Positions 12,480-24,967 of a stretch of 64,000 nt of DNA are shown here, piece by piece; position 1 is the stretch's first letter, and every line of letters begins with the position of its first letter. The notes under the pieces are model-generated. The model was not told the DNA's origin and did not search any database. It saw nothing but the letters and a program-made list of their open reading frames with translations. The translations under genes were made by a program, and so were the position numbers. Origin of the DNA: Salvia splendens (Eukaryota > Streptophyta > Magnoliopsida > Lamiales > Lamiaceae); contig NC_056036.1 of assembly GCF_004379255.2 (NCBI RefSeq), positions 744,001 through 808,000 of the forward strand. Direction: 5' to 3'.

Positions 12480-13289
12480 AGCTGTGTAAAGTGATATAGT
12501 AGCAAATTACATTATCAGGCACTTATATTTGAGGATATTCAATCTTTTGTTTAGGTCTAATAATTAGTTCTTTTAATATACCTAGTTCATGGTTTAGGTC
12601 TTTTTTTTCATATACATAATTTCTTTTTTTAACACCTAGTGTGCAGTTTAATACACATTTACACCACTATTTATCCGAGTCACAAAAAAATCACTTGTGT
12701 GCGCTAACTCAACATCCCATTTGCTCGTAAAAAAAAGCATTATGAGACAATTGTAAATTTTTTAACTTTGTGATTTGTCATTCAGATTTTGAAAGGTATA
12801 GTATAAACCAGAATTTAACCAAATTTCATGATTGTACAAATAATTAACATGAAAAAATATTGCAAGTTAATCTTCTCTTCGTGCTATATTCTACAAATTT
12901 TACTATACACGCCGATAAATACAACTCATCCAAAGATGCAAAGACAAAAAAGAGAAGGAAAAAATAGGAAAAGATGTGGCTTTTGTAACGTTGGAAAAAG
13001 CCTAAAACACAAGTCTCATCATATTCACAAACCCTCCTTAGTTTTCAACGGAAGTAGCTAGGTTTCATTTTACCTTTTCAAAACATTATATCATAAATTA
13101 TTTCCCAAAATGCATAATCTACAAATAGATTCCATATTCCCTCTGCTGGCCTGCCGGCTTATTACATCACTCATACTCCAAAATCTTGTCCTAATCCACC
13201 ATCTACAAATGTCCAATTTCTCTTTATTCCATAACTAATTCAAGAAATTATAAATTAAAACATTTCTGATCTAAAAAGTGACATTTTTT
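12480..13289. other. Intergenic spacer before the kinase gene
   Basis: AT-rich, with no coding signature. The open frame at 12828-13061 is Lys/His-rich and unlikely to be real. The final part is probably kinase promoter and leader. A short uORF (ATG 13290) overlaps the kinase start codon in another frame. Confidence 0.5.
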
Positions 13290-13293
13290 ATGC

Positions 13294-16200
13294 ATGGGAT
13301 CCTCTCAGAGTTCTAAAACACACGTGAAATCTCCGCCGATGGAGCTGGAGAAGATGAGGCTTGTCAATGGTAGCATCAAGGAAGGCGTGGGGAGGAATCC
13401 GAGCTCTCGGGGAAGAGTGGGGCACGAGGAAGGGACAAGGGCCCGCCCTGGGCCCGAGGCGAGGAGGAATGCTAGCAAAAGCAGCAGTGTTGATGGAGAT
13501 AGAATGAAGAAGGGTGGTGAAGAAGATGATGAGATGGTGGATGGATGGCCAAAGTGGCTTGTTGATAATATTCCCACTGATGTTTTGAAGAATATTGTTC
13601 CAAAGAGTGCTGATTCTTACACCAAGATCGACAAGGTTTGATGTTCTTGATTCTTGTTATTACATCTTTTTGGCATATTTTGTTTTTTTTTTTTTGGGGG
13701 GGGGGGGGATTTGGAAAAGGTATGACATTGTGTTTGTTGGTTGGTTGATTCTTGTCCACTTTTAGTTAGTAGTGATGAGATGTTTTAGTGGAATAAATAA
13801 AGCATACTATTTAAGTACTAGGATATATGCAATTTTGACTCCGGTTTTCAGATTGACGGCTGTCTTAACATAGCAGCGAAAGTCTTTTCAGTATTTCAGT
13901 TTCTGTCTCCACATACCCTTGGGAATCCAATTTAGAATCGACTTAGGAAAAGAAGACGAACTTTGCTCATGTTACGAGTAACATTTACTCCGTCCCAAAG
14001 AGTGTAAACAATGAATTCGGCACGAGTTTTAACAAATAAGGGAAAAAGTAAATGAGAGAAAGGGTAATGTGTGGAGAGTGAGGTCCATATTATTCTAATT
14101 GTATAAGTTGTTAATGATAATGATATAAGTTGTAAATAAAATGATGTGTATGAGTAATATGTTGTTTGAATTTTTTTCAAAATTAGAAAGTTTATCCTTT
14201 TTATGAACGAACAAAAAATGAAATAGTTCATACTCTTTGGGGACTGAAGGAGTATCAAATATGCTTAGCAGTCTTCAAATATTCAGTCTCATGTCATATT
14301 CTCAAAATCCAAACACTAAAGTAGCGAGTGAACTTGGTGCATAGGCAGGTACGAGGAGTAACTCCTATTTACATAGCGAAGGGGGCATGAATGAACCGAA
14401 ACACTAGAAAAAGAGGGATTCCGAGAATTGGATATTTGAAGAAAACTTGGAACATATAAAATATGTGCTACTCATACCAACAAAGTGCGTCTTCTTGTAT
14501 GACGTCCATATAGATGAACTCGAACAAGGAACTTGTGTTGGTATGTGGGGATAACCGTCAGTTTCGTTAAACAAAATTAGCCACTTCTGCAGGTAGGGCA
14601 AGGAACATACAGCAACGTATACAAAGCCCGAGACCGAGACTCCGGGAAGCTAGTCGCCTTAAAGAAAGTCCGTTTCGACACCTCAGAGCCGGAGAGTGTC
14701 AAGTTCATGGCACGGGAGATCATGATCCTCCAGAAGCTCGATCACCCGAACATCGTGAAGCTCCAAGGCCTAGCCACCTCAAGGATGCAATACAGCCTCT
14801 ACCTCGTGTTCGAATACATGTACTCGGACCTCTCAAGAGTCCTGTCCCGGCCCGACCAAAGGCTCACCGAGCCACAGATCAAGTGCTACATGCACCACTT
14901 GCTCTCGGCCCTCCACCACTGCCACCAACGAGGCGTGTTGCACCGCGACATCAAGGGCTCGAACTTGCTCATTGATAGAAATGGGATGCTCAAGATAGCT
15001 GATTTCGGGCTCTCGAATCTCTTCCATCCGGGGAGGAAGAGGCCTTTGACTAGCAGAGTTGTGACACTTTGGTATAGGGCGCCGGAGCTGCTTTTTGGCG
15101 CCACGGACTATGGAGTTGGGATTGATCTTTGGAGTGCTGGCTGCCTCATGGCGGAGATGTATGCCGGCCGGGCTATCATGCCGGCTAGAACCGAGGTATA
15201 ACGATAGGAGTGACCATTCAGTTTTCGGATCAGTTTTTTGCCCAAACTGAATAGAAAAATACTTTTTTGTTTAAATTAAAATTAAAATTGCAAAAACCGA
15301 AATCTTACAAATTTACCAAAAAAAAGAGAATAAATGTCAATTTTGGTCCTAAATATATGACCAAAATACGAATTTGATTCAAAACATTCACTTTTTGAAA
15401 AACATGACCATAACAAATGAAATCCTTGTCGGAGTGGTCCTTTTTTTACGGTTCCGTAAAAAAACTAACGGTCATGCCACTGTGCAATTAGCGTTAATCG
15501 TTTGTGTTTTGACGGAACCGTAAAAAAAAGGACTACTTCGGCCACATTTTCATTTGTTATGTACTCGTTTTTTAAAAAGGAAATGTTTTGGACCAAATTC
15601 GTATTTTGATCATATGTTTAGGATCAAAAAAAATTATACCAAATTTACTTTTCAGTTTTTATATATTCGAACCGAAAAATCAAAATTTGCTGAAAATCTA
15701 AACTGAACCAAACTAAAATTCGATAAAAAAAACAAACAAAATTTTAAATTTTAGTATGGTTCGGATCGGATATTTGATTTCAGGTATTTTGGTCACCCTT
15801 GATAGGTTATGAATAAATGGAAACTTGTGTTAAATTACTTGTTGATTTTACTCAGGTTGAACAGCTGCATAGGATATTCAAGCTGTGTGGTTCACCCAGA
15901 GATGATTACTACAAAAGGTTTAATCTCTCTACAGCTCTTAAACCTCCACAGATGTATAAGCCCAATCTTCGCGAAGCTTTCAAGAACTTTTCCCCGGCCG
16001 CGGTCGATCTTCTTGCCACTCTCCTCTCTCTCGATCCCGGAAGCCGCGGAACTGCGGCTTCTGCTCTTCAGGATAAGGTCAGTTTAGCCTCAAAATCATG
16101 ATTGCATTCTCATCATCAACAATGTATTTAAAGTGTTTTTTTTAACTATTTGTTTTGCAGTTCTTCCAAACGAGCCCTTTGGCTTGTGATGTGTCTGGTT

Positions 16201-17215
16201 TGCCTGAGATCCATGTGGAAGAAGATGTCTACTCCTTAGCTACTGAGAGGAGAAAGTAAGTTGAGCTTAATTGGACGCATGCAGAAGGGTTAATAGCCGT
16301 TTAAATCACCAAGTTTGCCGAGTTATTTATGGTTAAACCTTATGTTGAAAATGAAATATTAAATCATTTTTTTATAATTATCCAATTTGTGTATGAAACG
16401 ACATCTTTTCAAACACTTGCTTGATTCATGCCTTGTGCAAAAATGATGAGAAAAAGGTTCTTGATTTTTGACATTAAAAAAGTGTGATTTTGTTAGGCAT
16501 AGGAGTTCTAAAATGAGGCGTAGGAGCCAGTCTCAGAGAAAGAAGGGTTCAGCAGCTGAGAATCCACCAATTGGAGCTAATGAAGGCTTTAAAGAGGTAA
16601 ACTCATCATCAATCAAATTTGTTATTAGAGAGATAATGCTCATTTCAATATAAATATTTTTCAAATTCCAGTCGTTCCATAAGATTTGAAAACAAAATAT
16701 TAAACCACTTATGTATAAAAATGATTTCTTTAGGTGATGCTCAAAACGATATTATTCCATTAGAACAAGTACTTTTTTCTTATTTTTTTTACATAAACAA
16801 TGTCGTTTCAGCATCACCAAAGACATTATTTTGTACACGGTGTATGACTTAAGAAAAATTGAAAATCTGTGATTTAATTTTCAAACTTTATGGGACTTAT
16901 GCTTGTTTGGGACAAGTGCAGAGGAGCAAAGATTCATCAGTTTCTGTCTTAGATCCGGGCAGTAGTTCGACCAGCACTTCCTCTACAAGTGTTAGGCTAC
17001 CGGGGAAGGAAGAGACTCCTCCTTCCCCGGTAGCTTCGAAAAACATCAATAATAGGCCCCCAATGCCGGCTGGTAAAGGCCGTGTGACCGACTGTTACAT
17101 GATAGCTGATGATGGTCTAAACAGACTGGATTCTGTCCAAAGGTCTGCATCATCTAGAGCATTTCAGAGTTTGGGAAACAAGCACTTACAAAAGCTGCAT
17201 TCTCTTGATGTTTGA
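13294..17215 (+). CDS. CDK-like Ser/Thr protein kinase (At1g54610 type)
   Basis: Six exons (13294-13635, 14593-15195, 15856-16077, 16161-16255, 16497-16596, 16922-17215) give 551 aa. The N-terminus MGSSQSSK fits N-myristoylation at Gly2, then a charged linker, then GWPKWLVDNIP and a CDK-like kinase domain from about residue 112. Motifs are the Gly loop VGQGTYSNVYKARD, VALKKVRFD, the PESVKFMAREI helix in the place of PSTAIRE, the catalytic HRDIKGSN (about 231), DFG (about 251) and the activation segment VVTLWYRAPELLFG. The C-terminal tail is basic then Ser-rich (GSSSTSTSSTSVRLPGKEE). These features place it with the plant CDKC-related kinases of unknown cyclin dependence. All catalytic residues are present. 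Introns carry MITE and foldback insertions, but none touches an exon. Confidence 0.93.
13683..13708 (+). repeat. T13-G13 homopolymer junction
   Basis: A run of 13 T followed directly by 13 G inside kinase intron 1. The G-run is notable in AT-rich DNA and is prone to sequencing or assembly length error. Confidence 0.85.
13988..14252 (+). mobile_element. Stowaway-type MITE in kinase intron 1
   Basis: Starts CTCCGTCCCAAAGAGTGT and ends with the inverted counterpart ACTCTTTGGGGACTGAAGGAG, flanked by TA on both sides (13986-13987 and 14253-14254). These are the Tc1/mariner Stowaway hallmarks. About 265 bp and no coding capacity. Confidence 0.85.
15337..15636. mobile_element. Foldback element (near-perfect 300-bp hairpin) in kinase intron 2
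   Basis: The left arm TCAATTTTGGTCCTAAATAT ... TACGGTTCCGT is repeated inverted as ACGGAACCGTA ... ATATGTTTAGGATCAAAA. Arms are about 120 bp around a loop of about 55 bp, which makes it a foldback type element. I could not fix a target duplication. Confidence 0.8.
16700..16852. mobile_element. Inverted-repeat MITE in kinase intron 5
   Basis: The arm GTATAAAAATGATTTCTTTAGG...GATGCTCAAAACGAT pairs with AATGTCGTTTCAGCATCACC and AAAGACATTATTTTGTACAC. The same core (TCTTTTGGTGATGCTCAAAA) occurs three times at 38.93-39.17 kb in this window, so it is a repeat family. Confidence 0.65.
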
Positions 17216-17457
17216 GACTATATTATTGAAGATTCTTGTTTTGTTGTATGTTTTTCTTCTATGATAGTCAATTCTTTGCTTTTTCCTAAGTTTGGATGTG
17301 TCATATTTCTCGTTCATTAAGGGTTTGCTTGATATAACGGAATTGGAATTGCGTTGGAATTGAATTTATAGAATTAAATTTGAAATTATAATATTCTAAT
17401 CCAGTTTAATTGGAATTTCAAATGATAGAATGGATAGAAGTTGGAATTATAATTCTC

Positions 17458-18088
17458 CGGAGAGTATTATATTGCTAACTCAATACTTAATTGCTAACTA
17501 CAGTCATTAGATATTCAAATCAAGAGCCTAGATCATTAGCTCCGGAATATCAATACGATCAACAAAAAACGTCAATAAGGGTATTAAGGTCAATTTACAA
17601 AAAATTAGTTGTAACTAACTTTGAAAAACATCTCATCACTTTAAAACACATATAATTTTTTCAATTTAAATTATTTTTTCGCACAACATATATCAATTTA
17701 AAGATAATTTCATAAGGATTCTAACGATATATCACTTGCATATGTTCCGGTGTCAAAATTTGAAAAAAAATTCAAAATTTTTCATAAATTTCGTTAACAG
17801 TTTTATATCAATACACGACACCTAATATGTAAATACAATGATTGTACAATGTCAATATGAAATTGTATTGACATTATCATGTCTTTGTGTTGATGTATTT
17901 CATACACTCTATTCACATTGTGTTTCTAAACCCTAAATTTGATAGTTGCTAGTATCTTTTTAATATTAAAAATTAAAAAATGAAATTACACATGGCAAAT
18001 TGTAGACCACAAGATTTCTAAAATCCTATGGTCTTAAATTAGTTGTTGTTAGCAATTAAATGATGAGTTAGCAATTGATCACTCCCCG
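17458..18088. mobile_element. Non-autonomous DNA transposon with 8-bp TSD (hAT-like size)
   Basis: Ends CGGAGAGTATTATATTGCTA and, inverted, CGGGGAGTGATCAATTGCTA; TAACTCA and TTAATTGCTAAC also match in both arms, so the inverted repeats reach about 45 bp. The flanks carry the direct repeat TAATTCTC at 17450-17457 and 18089-18096. The 631-bp interior has no open frame. An 8-bp duplication suggests the hAT superfamily. Confidence 0.8.
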
Positions 18089-18451
18089 TAATTCTCGAAA
18101 TGCAAATATTTTTATAATAATATATTTAGAATTGAAGGCTCTAGTTTCAAATCGACATGTCAAATTTCATACTAGAATCAAACGGATCCTAATATTGCTC
18201 TATGAAACGTATTTCATGTATTATCAAAGAAACTACTTTTAATTTTTTAAGCAAACAAGTGAAAAGAAACTTAATTATCTCCATAATATTGCTCTATCAT
18301 TCTTGATTTTTGAAGCCCTTATGAAATCCCATATTCTCATTAAGGAAGAAATATTCTCAACAAACAAAGAACCGGTTCTTACTTCAATACAACCAAAGAG
18401 AGAAAAAAGGGAAGAAATAATCAACAAGAAACTATATATATTACACAAACA

Positions 18452-18682
18452 TTATAAATTGTAACGAATATCATCAATTTTGGTTTTGATCCACTTGAAA
18501 CTCCCTCTCATAGATGCTTTCACTTTACCTTCTGTAGTGAACATGTTGTATGAAGCAATCCTCTTCTTCCTCTTCATCTCCGGATCGTTCGACGTGCTCG
18601 GCCCGTTAAACGAGTATGGCCCGGGCCCGGCTTCGTACCCCAGGCCCGGCGAGTACTGCGGAAATGATCGGCTCTTCTCCAT
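18452..18682 (-). CDS. DUF3511 domain protein
   Basis: Single-exon gene of 76 aa. The C-terminal half, DPEMKRKKRIASYNMFTTEG followed by KVKASMRGSFKWIKTKI, is the diagnostic DUF3511 block of small plant proteins. The N-terminal half is Pro/Gly/Tyr-rich and low in complexity. The basic cluster KRKKR could serve as a nuclear signal. A TATATATA motif lies about 80 bp upstream of the start (near 18758-18765). The family function is unknown. It is a little shorter than many family members, which is mostly due to the variable N-terminus. Confidence 0.88.
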   Translation of the reverse strand: MEKSRSFPQYSPGLGYEAGPGPYSFNGPSTSNDPEMKRKKRIASYNMFTTEGKVKASMRGSFKWIKTKIDDIRYNL

Positions 18683-20133
18683 AGTTGGTGGTGGTAATTA
18701 AGTGTAGTGAATGTGTAGAATTTTGGTTGTTTGATATTTACATTGGGTTTGTTACATATATATAGAGGCGTTGGTGTAACTTTATTTGATGATGAAAGAA
18801 TTAAGAGTTGAATTTTCAAAGGTGTGATTAGGTGCATGTGATCATGGATTGTGCAGACATAAATATGCTTTCGGCACTCACGCTAGAAAAGAGAGGGAGG
18901 GTTGATTGGTGGTGGGGAATTGTTGTCCCATTTGTTAGGGCATAAAAAATTGAGTGTGACACATATTAGAGAATCATGTTGATTTATGGAGGATAAAAAA
19001 AAGGAACAAGGAATATGAAGGGGATGAAATTAATTCATTCTTCTATCACAATCCATACGTGACTCTATTCGAGAGGATTAAGAGCATCGGTAACGCGAAT
19101 CAGGATCCGATCGCGTTCGTAGGGGTCCGGGTGTCGGGCCATGGCAATGGCAGCATTGCGGATGCGTGGAACAACATCGCAAATTTTCTATTTTTTTATT
19201 ACTTATTTCACTGTATATAAAATTTATTTATTTATAAAAAAATTAAAATTTAATTTAGCTGATTTACAGTGATGATAGATATTAATGTGTAATTTAGAAG
19301 TCTTTCATATTCATTAGATTCTGATCGAAACACTTGATAATTGTTTCGAAAACGACTATTTTCCTATTCATTAGATTTGGATCGAAGCATTATCATATCT
19401 GAGAGTGTAAATTTGATCCAAAAGATATTAAAAGAAGATAAAAAGGAGAAGAAAACACTAATATTTTATAGAAAAAGGATGAGATTCCTTGTCCGATTAA
19501 GCATCATTGATCTCATATCTGTCAAGTAATTAACTTGTTTTTTCATAAGCTATGTAGATTTCGAATTTAAAAATTCGGCTTTATTAATTATGAGAGGAAT
19601 AGTAGAAATCATGCTGCTCCATAATAATTGGACTCATTAACTATCAGCTTGTAATAGTAAATGAAATTATAGATTTGGACTATTGCAGTAAAAAACAATA
19701 ATGTAAACTCAATCTAAGCTTTTTAGTTGTACTACTAATTAGGCTCCCACTTAATTAATATCTTACTTTTTTATAATTAAAACTTGACATACTATACTTT
19801 TGAATTAAAATGTGGAGTAAATCTTAATCAATTTAATAAATAACAAATTATTATAAAAATCATTAAATTTAATCAATTCCGTGAGGGTCTAGTATCTTTT
19901 AAATTTTTATTTTATTTTTTAGTGTTTTAAGCTCCAAATAAAACTATGTTTAGCTGTTCATATCATCACAATAATATACAAGTATACCACTATCCATACT
20001 CATCACCAAAATTTTACGGGCATAAGAAATTACAGAAATGAGAAATTAATTAACATTATTAAGTAAGTACTATATTCTTTTTTATGACTAAGAAAAAGAA
20101 TTTATAAGAAACAAAAAAAATTGAAAACACACA
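18683..20133. other. Intergenic between DUF3511 and ERF genes
   Basis: Divergent upstream DNA of the DUF3511 gene, then AT-rich DNA and the ERF 3' flank. At 19079-19180 a GC-rich patch starting TTAAGAGCATCGGTAACGCG resembles one end of a PIF/Harbinger-type element. No matching second end was found. Confidence 0.45.
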
Positions 20134-21845
20134 TTATCCGGTGGAGGACGGCGGATTGAACCCCGTCGTCCACGGCGGCGCCGGAAAGCTTCTGCTTCCG
20201 CTTACGCCTTCATCTTGAATGCGATGATCGCTTCCTTGTGGATTGAAAGAGAATAACAATGGATATGACGAAGAAACAGAATTAGAATAAGGAGGATTTG
20301 AATACATCATATTCTCAAACAGCGTCGCCGATTGCACATCGCCGCCGCTCCCCAACAGCTCCGAGTATTCCAAGTAGTCTCTACCGGCGGTCTCGAAAAA
20401 CGACTGCGGCGGCGCCGCCGTGGGGGGTGGCGGAGGGGCGGATGTGGTGGTGGTGAATTGTGTGGATTGGGGCAGGATTTGGGCGTATTCCGGGAAGTTG
20501 AGTTTGGCTCGGCTGCCGCGGAAGCGGAGTGCCGCCTCGTCGTATGCTCGGGCGGCGGCCTCGGCTGTGTCGAAGGTGCCGAGCCACACCCTGGCGGCTT
20601 TTACGGGGTCTCTTATCTCGGCCGCCCATTTGCCCCACGGTCGTTGGCGGACGCCTCTGTATTTCCGTCGCCTTTCTCCGGTTTCCGGATATGAGGCGGT
20701 TGGGGATTCCGGTGGCGGAGTTTCTTCTGCAGCTGTGTTGAAAGTAGTATGTTCGGAATTAATAATGGTTTCTCATTTACTCTTGTTAATTAAAGAAAAA
20801 ACGGGTTACTGATTCAGTTATGTTCTTAAAGATTATATTCTATCTGTCTCACTCTATCCCTAGGTAGTTGAGTTACACGAACTACAACGTACCACAAATA
20901 AAAGATTTATTAATGTAATTCTTATGAAATCTCATATTTTTTTCTATTTCATCATTATTTATCTGAATTTGGTAGATATTGAACCATACCTAAAGTTAGG
21001 TAGTTGATCATAAATATTTTGCGTTTATACTTAAAAAACAAAATAATTTCATAAAACACAAAAGAGTAATAAAAAGAAACAAGAGATTTTAGAACACTGT
21101 TCCATAAGCATGCAAAAATAATTCTTACAGTAATATTTTAGAACACTGTTCCATAAACATGCAAAAATATTTTTTTCGTATATAAATGGGTAAATGGTCA
21201 AGATTTCTTATTCATTATTCATATTAATTGAATAATCAAATCTATTACAAAAAAAATTCTAAAATTCCAACAATTAAACAAGAAATGCAGAAAAATCATT
21301 ATGTTTAGTCAAACTATGATTCATCCCACAACTTGTAACATCAGAAAAATTATGAATTGGATGCTTGCATGTAACCCAAACCAAACAACGTCTTCGTACT
21401 ATATGAATAAACGACATTGTTTAACTCGGATGCGTCTAAATCCATTTACGATTTCCCACTATCACAATTTCAATATTTTTCAACTAACTTTTAAAATTGT
21501 GGTAGGAATTTTTGCTCCAGAAACAAAAACAAAATGATACAAACAGTAGATAAATAAAAAACAGAGCATTTGCATTTCCAAAAACTTAAACAAAAACTAA
21601 TAAAATAACAAACCTGATTTAGAATCTTGTCGATCATGCCTCCTTTTCCGGCCAGAGCTCGAAGATGAGTTCGCAGAATCAATCGAGTTTTCGACAAAAT
21701 TCCCAGAATAAGACGACCAGATTTGCGGCTGAGCAGAAGAGTCCACGTAGGTCAGCGCCGACATCTCAGAAGACTGAATACAACCCGTTTGCGGCGGCGC
21801 CACCACCGCTGAAAGCAGGTAATCTGACTGTTCTTGATGTTGCAT
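20134..21845 (-). CDS. AP2/ERF transcription factor (group X, ABR1/ERF110-like)
   Basis: Two exons on the minus strand, 21845-21614 and 20732-20134, joined with a split Ala codon, give about 276 aa. One AP2 domain (about residues 101-159) reads [19 protein letters not shown], then [20 protein letters not shown] and [16 protein letters not shown]. The WAAEIRD signature marks the ERF (GCC-box binding) rather than the DREB subfamily. The intron upstream of the domain and the [20 protein letters not shown] context fit ERF group X. The C-terminus is Pro/Ser-rich. I chose ATG 21845; the frame is open a little further, but only via GTG. The domain is cut by the intron-exon layout only at its N-terminal side and is intact. 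Confidence 0.9.
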
Positions 21846-22894
21846 CGCCACCTTTAGAAACTGAGGTTTTTTCCTCTGATTTATTTAATTTTAGGTAGTA
21901 ATTTATTTGGATTATTTTGTGGGTTTTATTGTTAAGTTTTTAGGTGGGGAAAGAATCAACAAAATGGGTGTAATAGAAGAATGAAATTGACTAGATTCAG
22001 AGGATGGGAACAGCCGTCGTCGGAACAGTGGTTTCTAAATAAATGTGCTGAAATTGGAAGTGCACACGTGGCAAAAGGATCTTCTTCGTAGATTTAATTA
22101 TTATGAAGTCGACCGACTTCCAAGTTGAATTTATCCAACCAGACAAGATTTGTCAAATCGGGAGAAATCATCTTAGAATTGACTTCTTATTATTTTGAGT
22201 ATATTTTTAGAATTTTCAAAGGTAAGTTTTAAAGTAGAAGAATTCAAATTTCACTTTAAAATTACTTCCTCCAATTATTTTTATTAATAAAATCAATAGT
22301 AATATAGTAGTACTACGTATAAAAGTGAGATTAGAATATTATTGTATTAATTTATTATTTAAATCAAAATGGGATTTTGTATTACGATTGAAAGAGTAAT
22401 CATAACTTTATAAAATTCAGAAAATGTAGACGAGTTTGAGTTGAAATATGTCCTATAAATTGTTAAATATTGATAGTATTTGTGGAGATTAAGAATGGTA
22501 CGAATAGGATGACGATGAAGTGATTTGGATATGGATAAATGCCAAGTCAAAACCGTACGTGCTGGTCAGTTTAGATCAGTGCACACGTGTGTACAATATA
22601 TAGGAAGCTTCCTATAAAATATTTCTATTTTAGGATTGAGTTTAATTTGATTAATTAAGTTCTTGAATATCTTAGATTGAACGTTGATCGACTAGATAGG
22701 TACAAGTCCATATTGTTAATCGGTCAAAAACATAGTATGATTATTCTTCGTCTTCATTAATTTTAGTCTTTAGGTGACTTGCAAATTAATCTTTAGACAA
22801 TTTAACCTTAACCAATTCAAACTTTGGTAATTTATACTAGTATGCTTTTCTTCCTTTTCCGAGTACATCACATTTAATTGTGTCACGCTTAGTA

Positions 22895-23167
22895 ATCCCT
22901 CCGTTCCCTTATAGTTGAAGCGGAATTTTTCGGCAGAAAATTTAAAAAATGATGTGTAGTGTATTAAGTAGATAGATAAAAAGATAGATAAAAGGTAACG
23001 GAGAGAAGAAAGTAGAGAGAATAGAGTAGAAAGTTAATACAGTAAAGAGAATAAAGTAAGACTGATAAAAAATGTTAATTATTACTACTACTATACATGG
23101 AAATAACTTAGCTATAAGGGAATTTTCTATAATGGAGAAATGACTCAATTATGAGGGAACGATGGCG
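22895..23167. mobile_element. Stowaway-like MITE
   Basis: Left end ATCCCTCCGTTCCCTTATAG; right end, inverted, CGCCATCGTTCCCTCATAAT. TA flanks both ends (22893-22894 and 23168-23169). The right end (GACTCAATTATGAGGGAACG) is repeated once more at about 23178-23197. Confidence 0.7.
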
Positions 23168-23327
23168 TATACTATTTGACTCAATTATGAGGGAACGATG
23201 ACTCAATTATATTGCCTCCGATTTTTTTGGCACGATATTTATAATAAAGATAGAGCAAAAAGCGTTTTCATTCACAATTTTCTTTTTCCTTATTCTTTTT
23301 CTCGACTCGGTGAGTCCAAAAGAAATA

Positions 23328-23525
23328 CTCCCCTTTCCCATAAAAATAGAATATCTTTTCTTTTTGGTCCGTCCCCCAAAAATACAAACTTTCTAATTGA
23401 AGAATTTTTTTCTAATGAGGTGAGACACATTTTTCACAACACACTTTTCTTAATCTCTCTTATTTTTTTAGTTTTACATTAAAACTCGTGTCATTTCAAA
23501 ACTTTCTATTTTTAGGAGAGGGGAG
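23328..23525. mobile_element. Degenerate Stowaway-like MITE
   Basis: Left end TA-CTCCCCTTTCCCATAAAAAT; right end, inverted, CTCCCCTCTCCTAAAAATAG. The right-hand TA has decayed to CA. About 200 bp and AT-rich. Confidence 0.6.
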
Positions 23526-24967
23526 CATAAGTAGAAAAGTAGATTCATTATTCATGTATAATAAAATAAAATAAGTGTGTGGCACATTAGGTTGGAACTT
23601 GGAAGTAGTCATGTTTTAGCATTTGAAATTGTGCGATTAAGAATAAAATACTACAAACCATCAAAATTAAACTATTCCACAGAGTATATTGCGTGTGTTG
23701 AATGGATTAAAATATTCAAAAAGTTGAAAGGAATATTCAGTAGTAAAAAAGTTGTGAAAATTTACTCTAAAATGATAAAATCCAATACCATTTTAAAGTA
23801 AATCTTTTCAAATTTATTACTCTCAAACATGAAGAATGATTTATGTTTAGCTTTTTTGCTTCATTTTTTCCACCTTTTCCTATTTTGTTCTTGTTTTAAT
23901 TTACTTTTGGTATCTCTCCTTATAATTTCCATGAACACAAGTAGAATTTTTAGTCTTACCTTTATTGTATTTTTTCCTATAGTGGCATGCTATAAGGACA
24001 ATTATAAATATTATCCATTTTTTTTACTTTGACTAAAAGTTGTTGATATTTCTTTCAAGTAATTAATTTATCTTAATGTCTAGTGGATTTATTATAATCA
24101 AACCATATTTTATCTAGCCAACTAAATGCCGAGGAACGCTCTTGTGCACGCGCAGAGAGCACGTGTCAAACCCGTCCCCGGTCTAGGTTTGACCCAACTA
24201 GGGAGAAGGGAGTATGTGCGCGCACACATACATTTTTGCCGTAAATGGTAACATACCTATCAAATTGTTTGTCTCAAACAAACAAAATCTAAAAAATGAA
24301 ATTGGCGGGTTGTAATATTTCCCATGAATTAATAAGCACAGATTTGTTGAAACATTGTTTCCCAATACAAAAGTGAAGAATTAACGGTAGAAAAAAGAAG
24401 GATTGTGAAAAAAGGTAGAACTGTCGTGAGGTCGATGGTGGAACAGTAGAAACAAGAAGGATTGTGGGGGCCACTTATGGCTTTTGGCATAAATGGAAAT
24501 CAAAGCTTTCATGGCACAGAACAAATACTACATTATCTCATACAAACATAAAGCAAAAAACTGTTTCCAACAAAAACATTAAACTCAATGAAGAATATAT
24601 ATTGTTTTGTTTGACATACATCTCTGTATCTATCCAGGTACAAAAAAAACAGAAATCAAGTTCCATATATAGCAATCACAATCAACAATTGCTTAAAAAA
24701 AATCAACTGTATTTACCTCCTTATTAAGAAGGAATTATAAATCATGGTTGTTTTTTGTAGGAAGACAAACACAGCACAAACTAATCCAAAGAATAAATAA
24801 GGTAACAAAATGAGCACCTTTTCTTGTATCTACAAAGCAGCAGCCTTCCCAGTGGCTTATACCAAAAATGCTTCGAGCGAAAAACCCGACATCGATCATA
24901 TTCGCTCCGTGTGTAGTGCATCCTACGTGGCTTTTTCTATGTGCCAACTGAAACCAGTTGCGCCCAA

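Larger units (their letters stand above)
21846..24967. other. Intergenic 3.1 kb, MITE-bearing
   Basis: Upstream DNA of the ERF gene and 3' flank of the CESA gene. It holds two Stowaway-like MITEs (listed separately), the palindrome ATAGGAAGCTTCCTAT near 22600 and a palindromic TGTGCGCGCACA near 24215. The open frames at 23198-24032 are AT-rich and non-coding. A region at about 24126-24240 is GC-richer, with CACGTGTC (ABRE-like). Confidence 0.5.

Noticed and set aside
14011..14027. GAATTCGGCACGAG, identical to a classic cDNA library adaptor
   Set aside because: The same GGCACGAGTTTTAA core occurs in the Stowaway MITE at 34.18 kb, so it is part of the element family and the adaptor match is chance.
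19079..19180. Possible PIF/Harbinger left end
   Set aside because: No inverted second end or TAA partner found within 2 kb.
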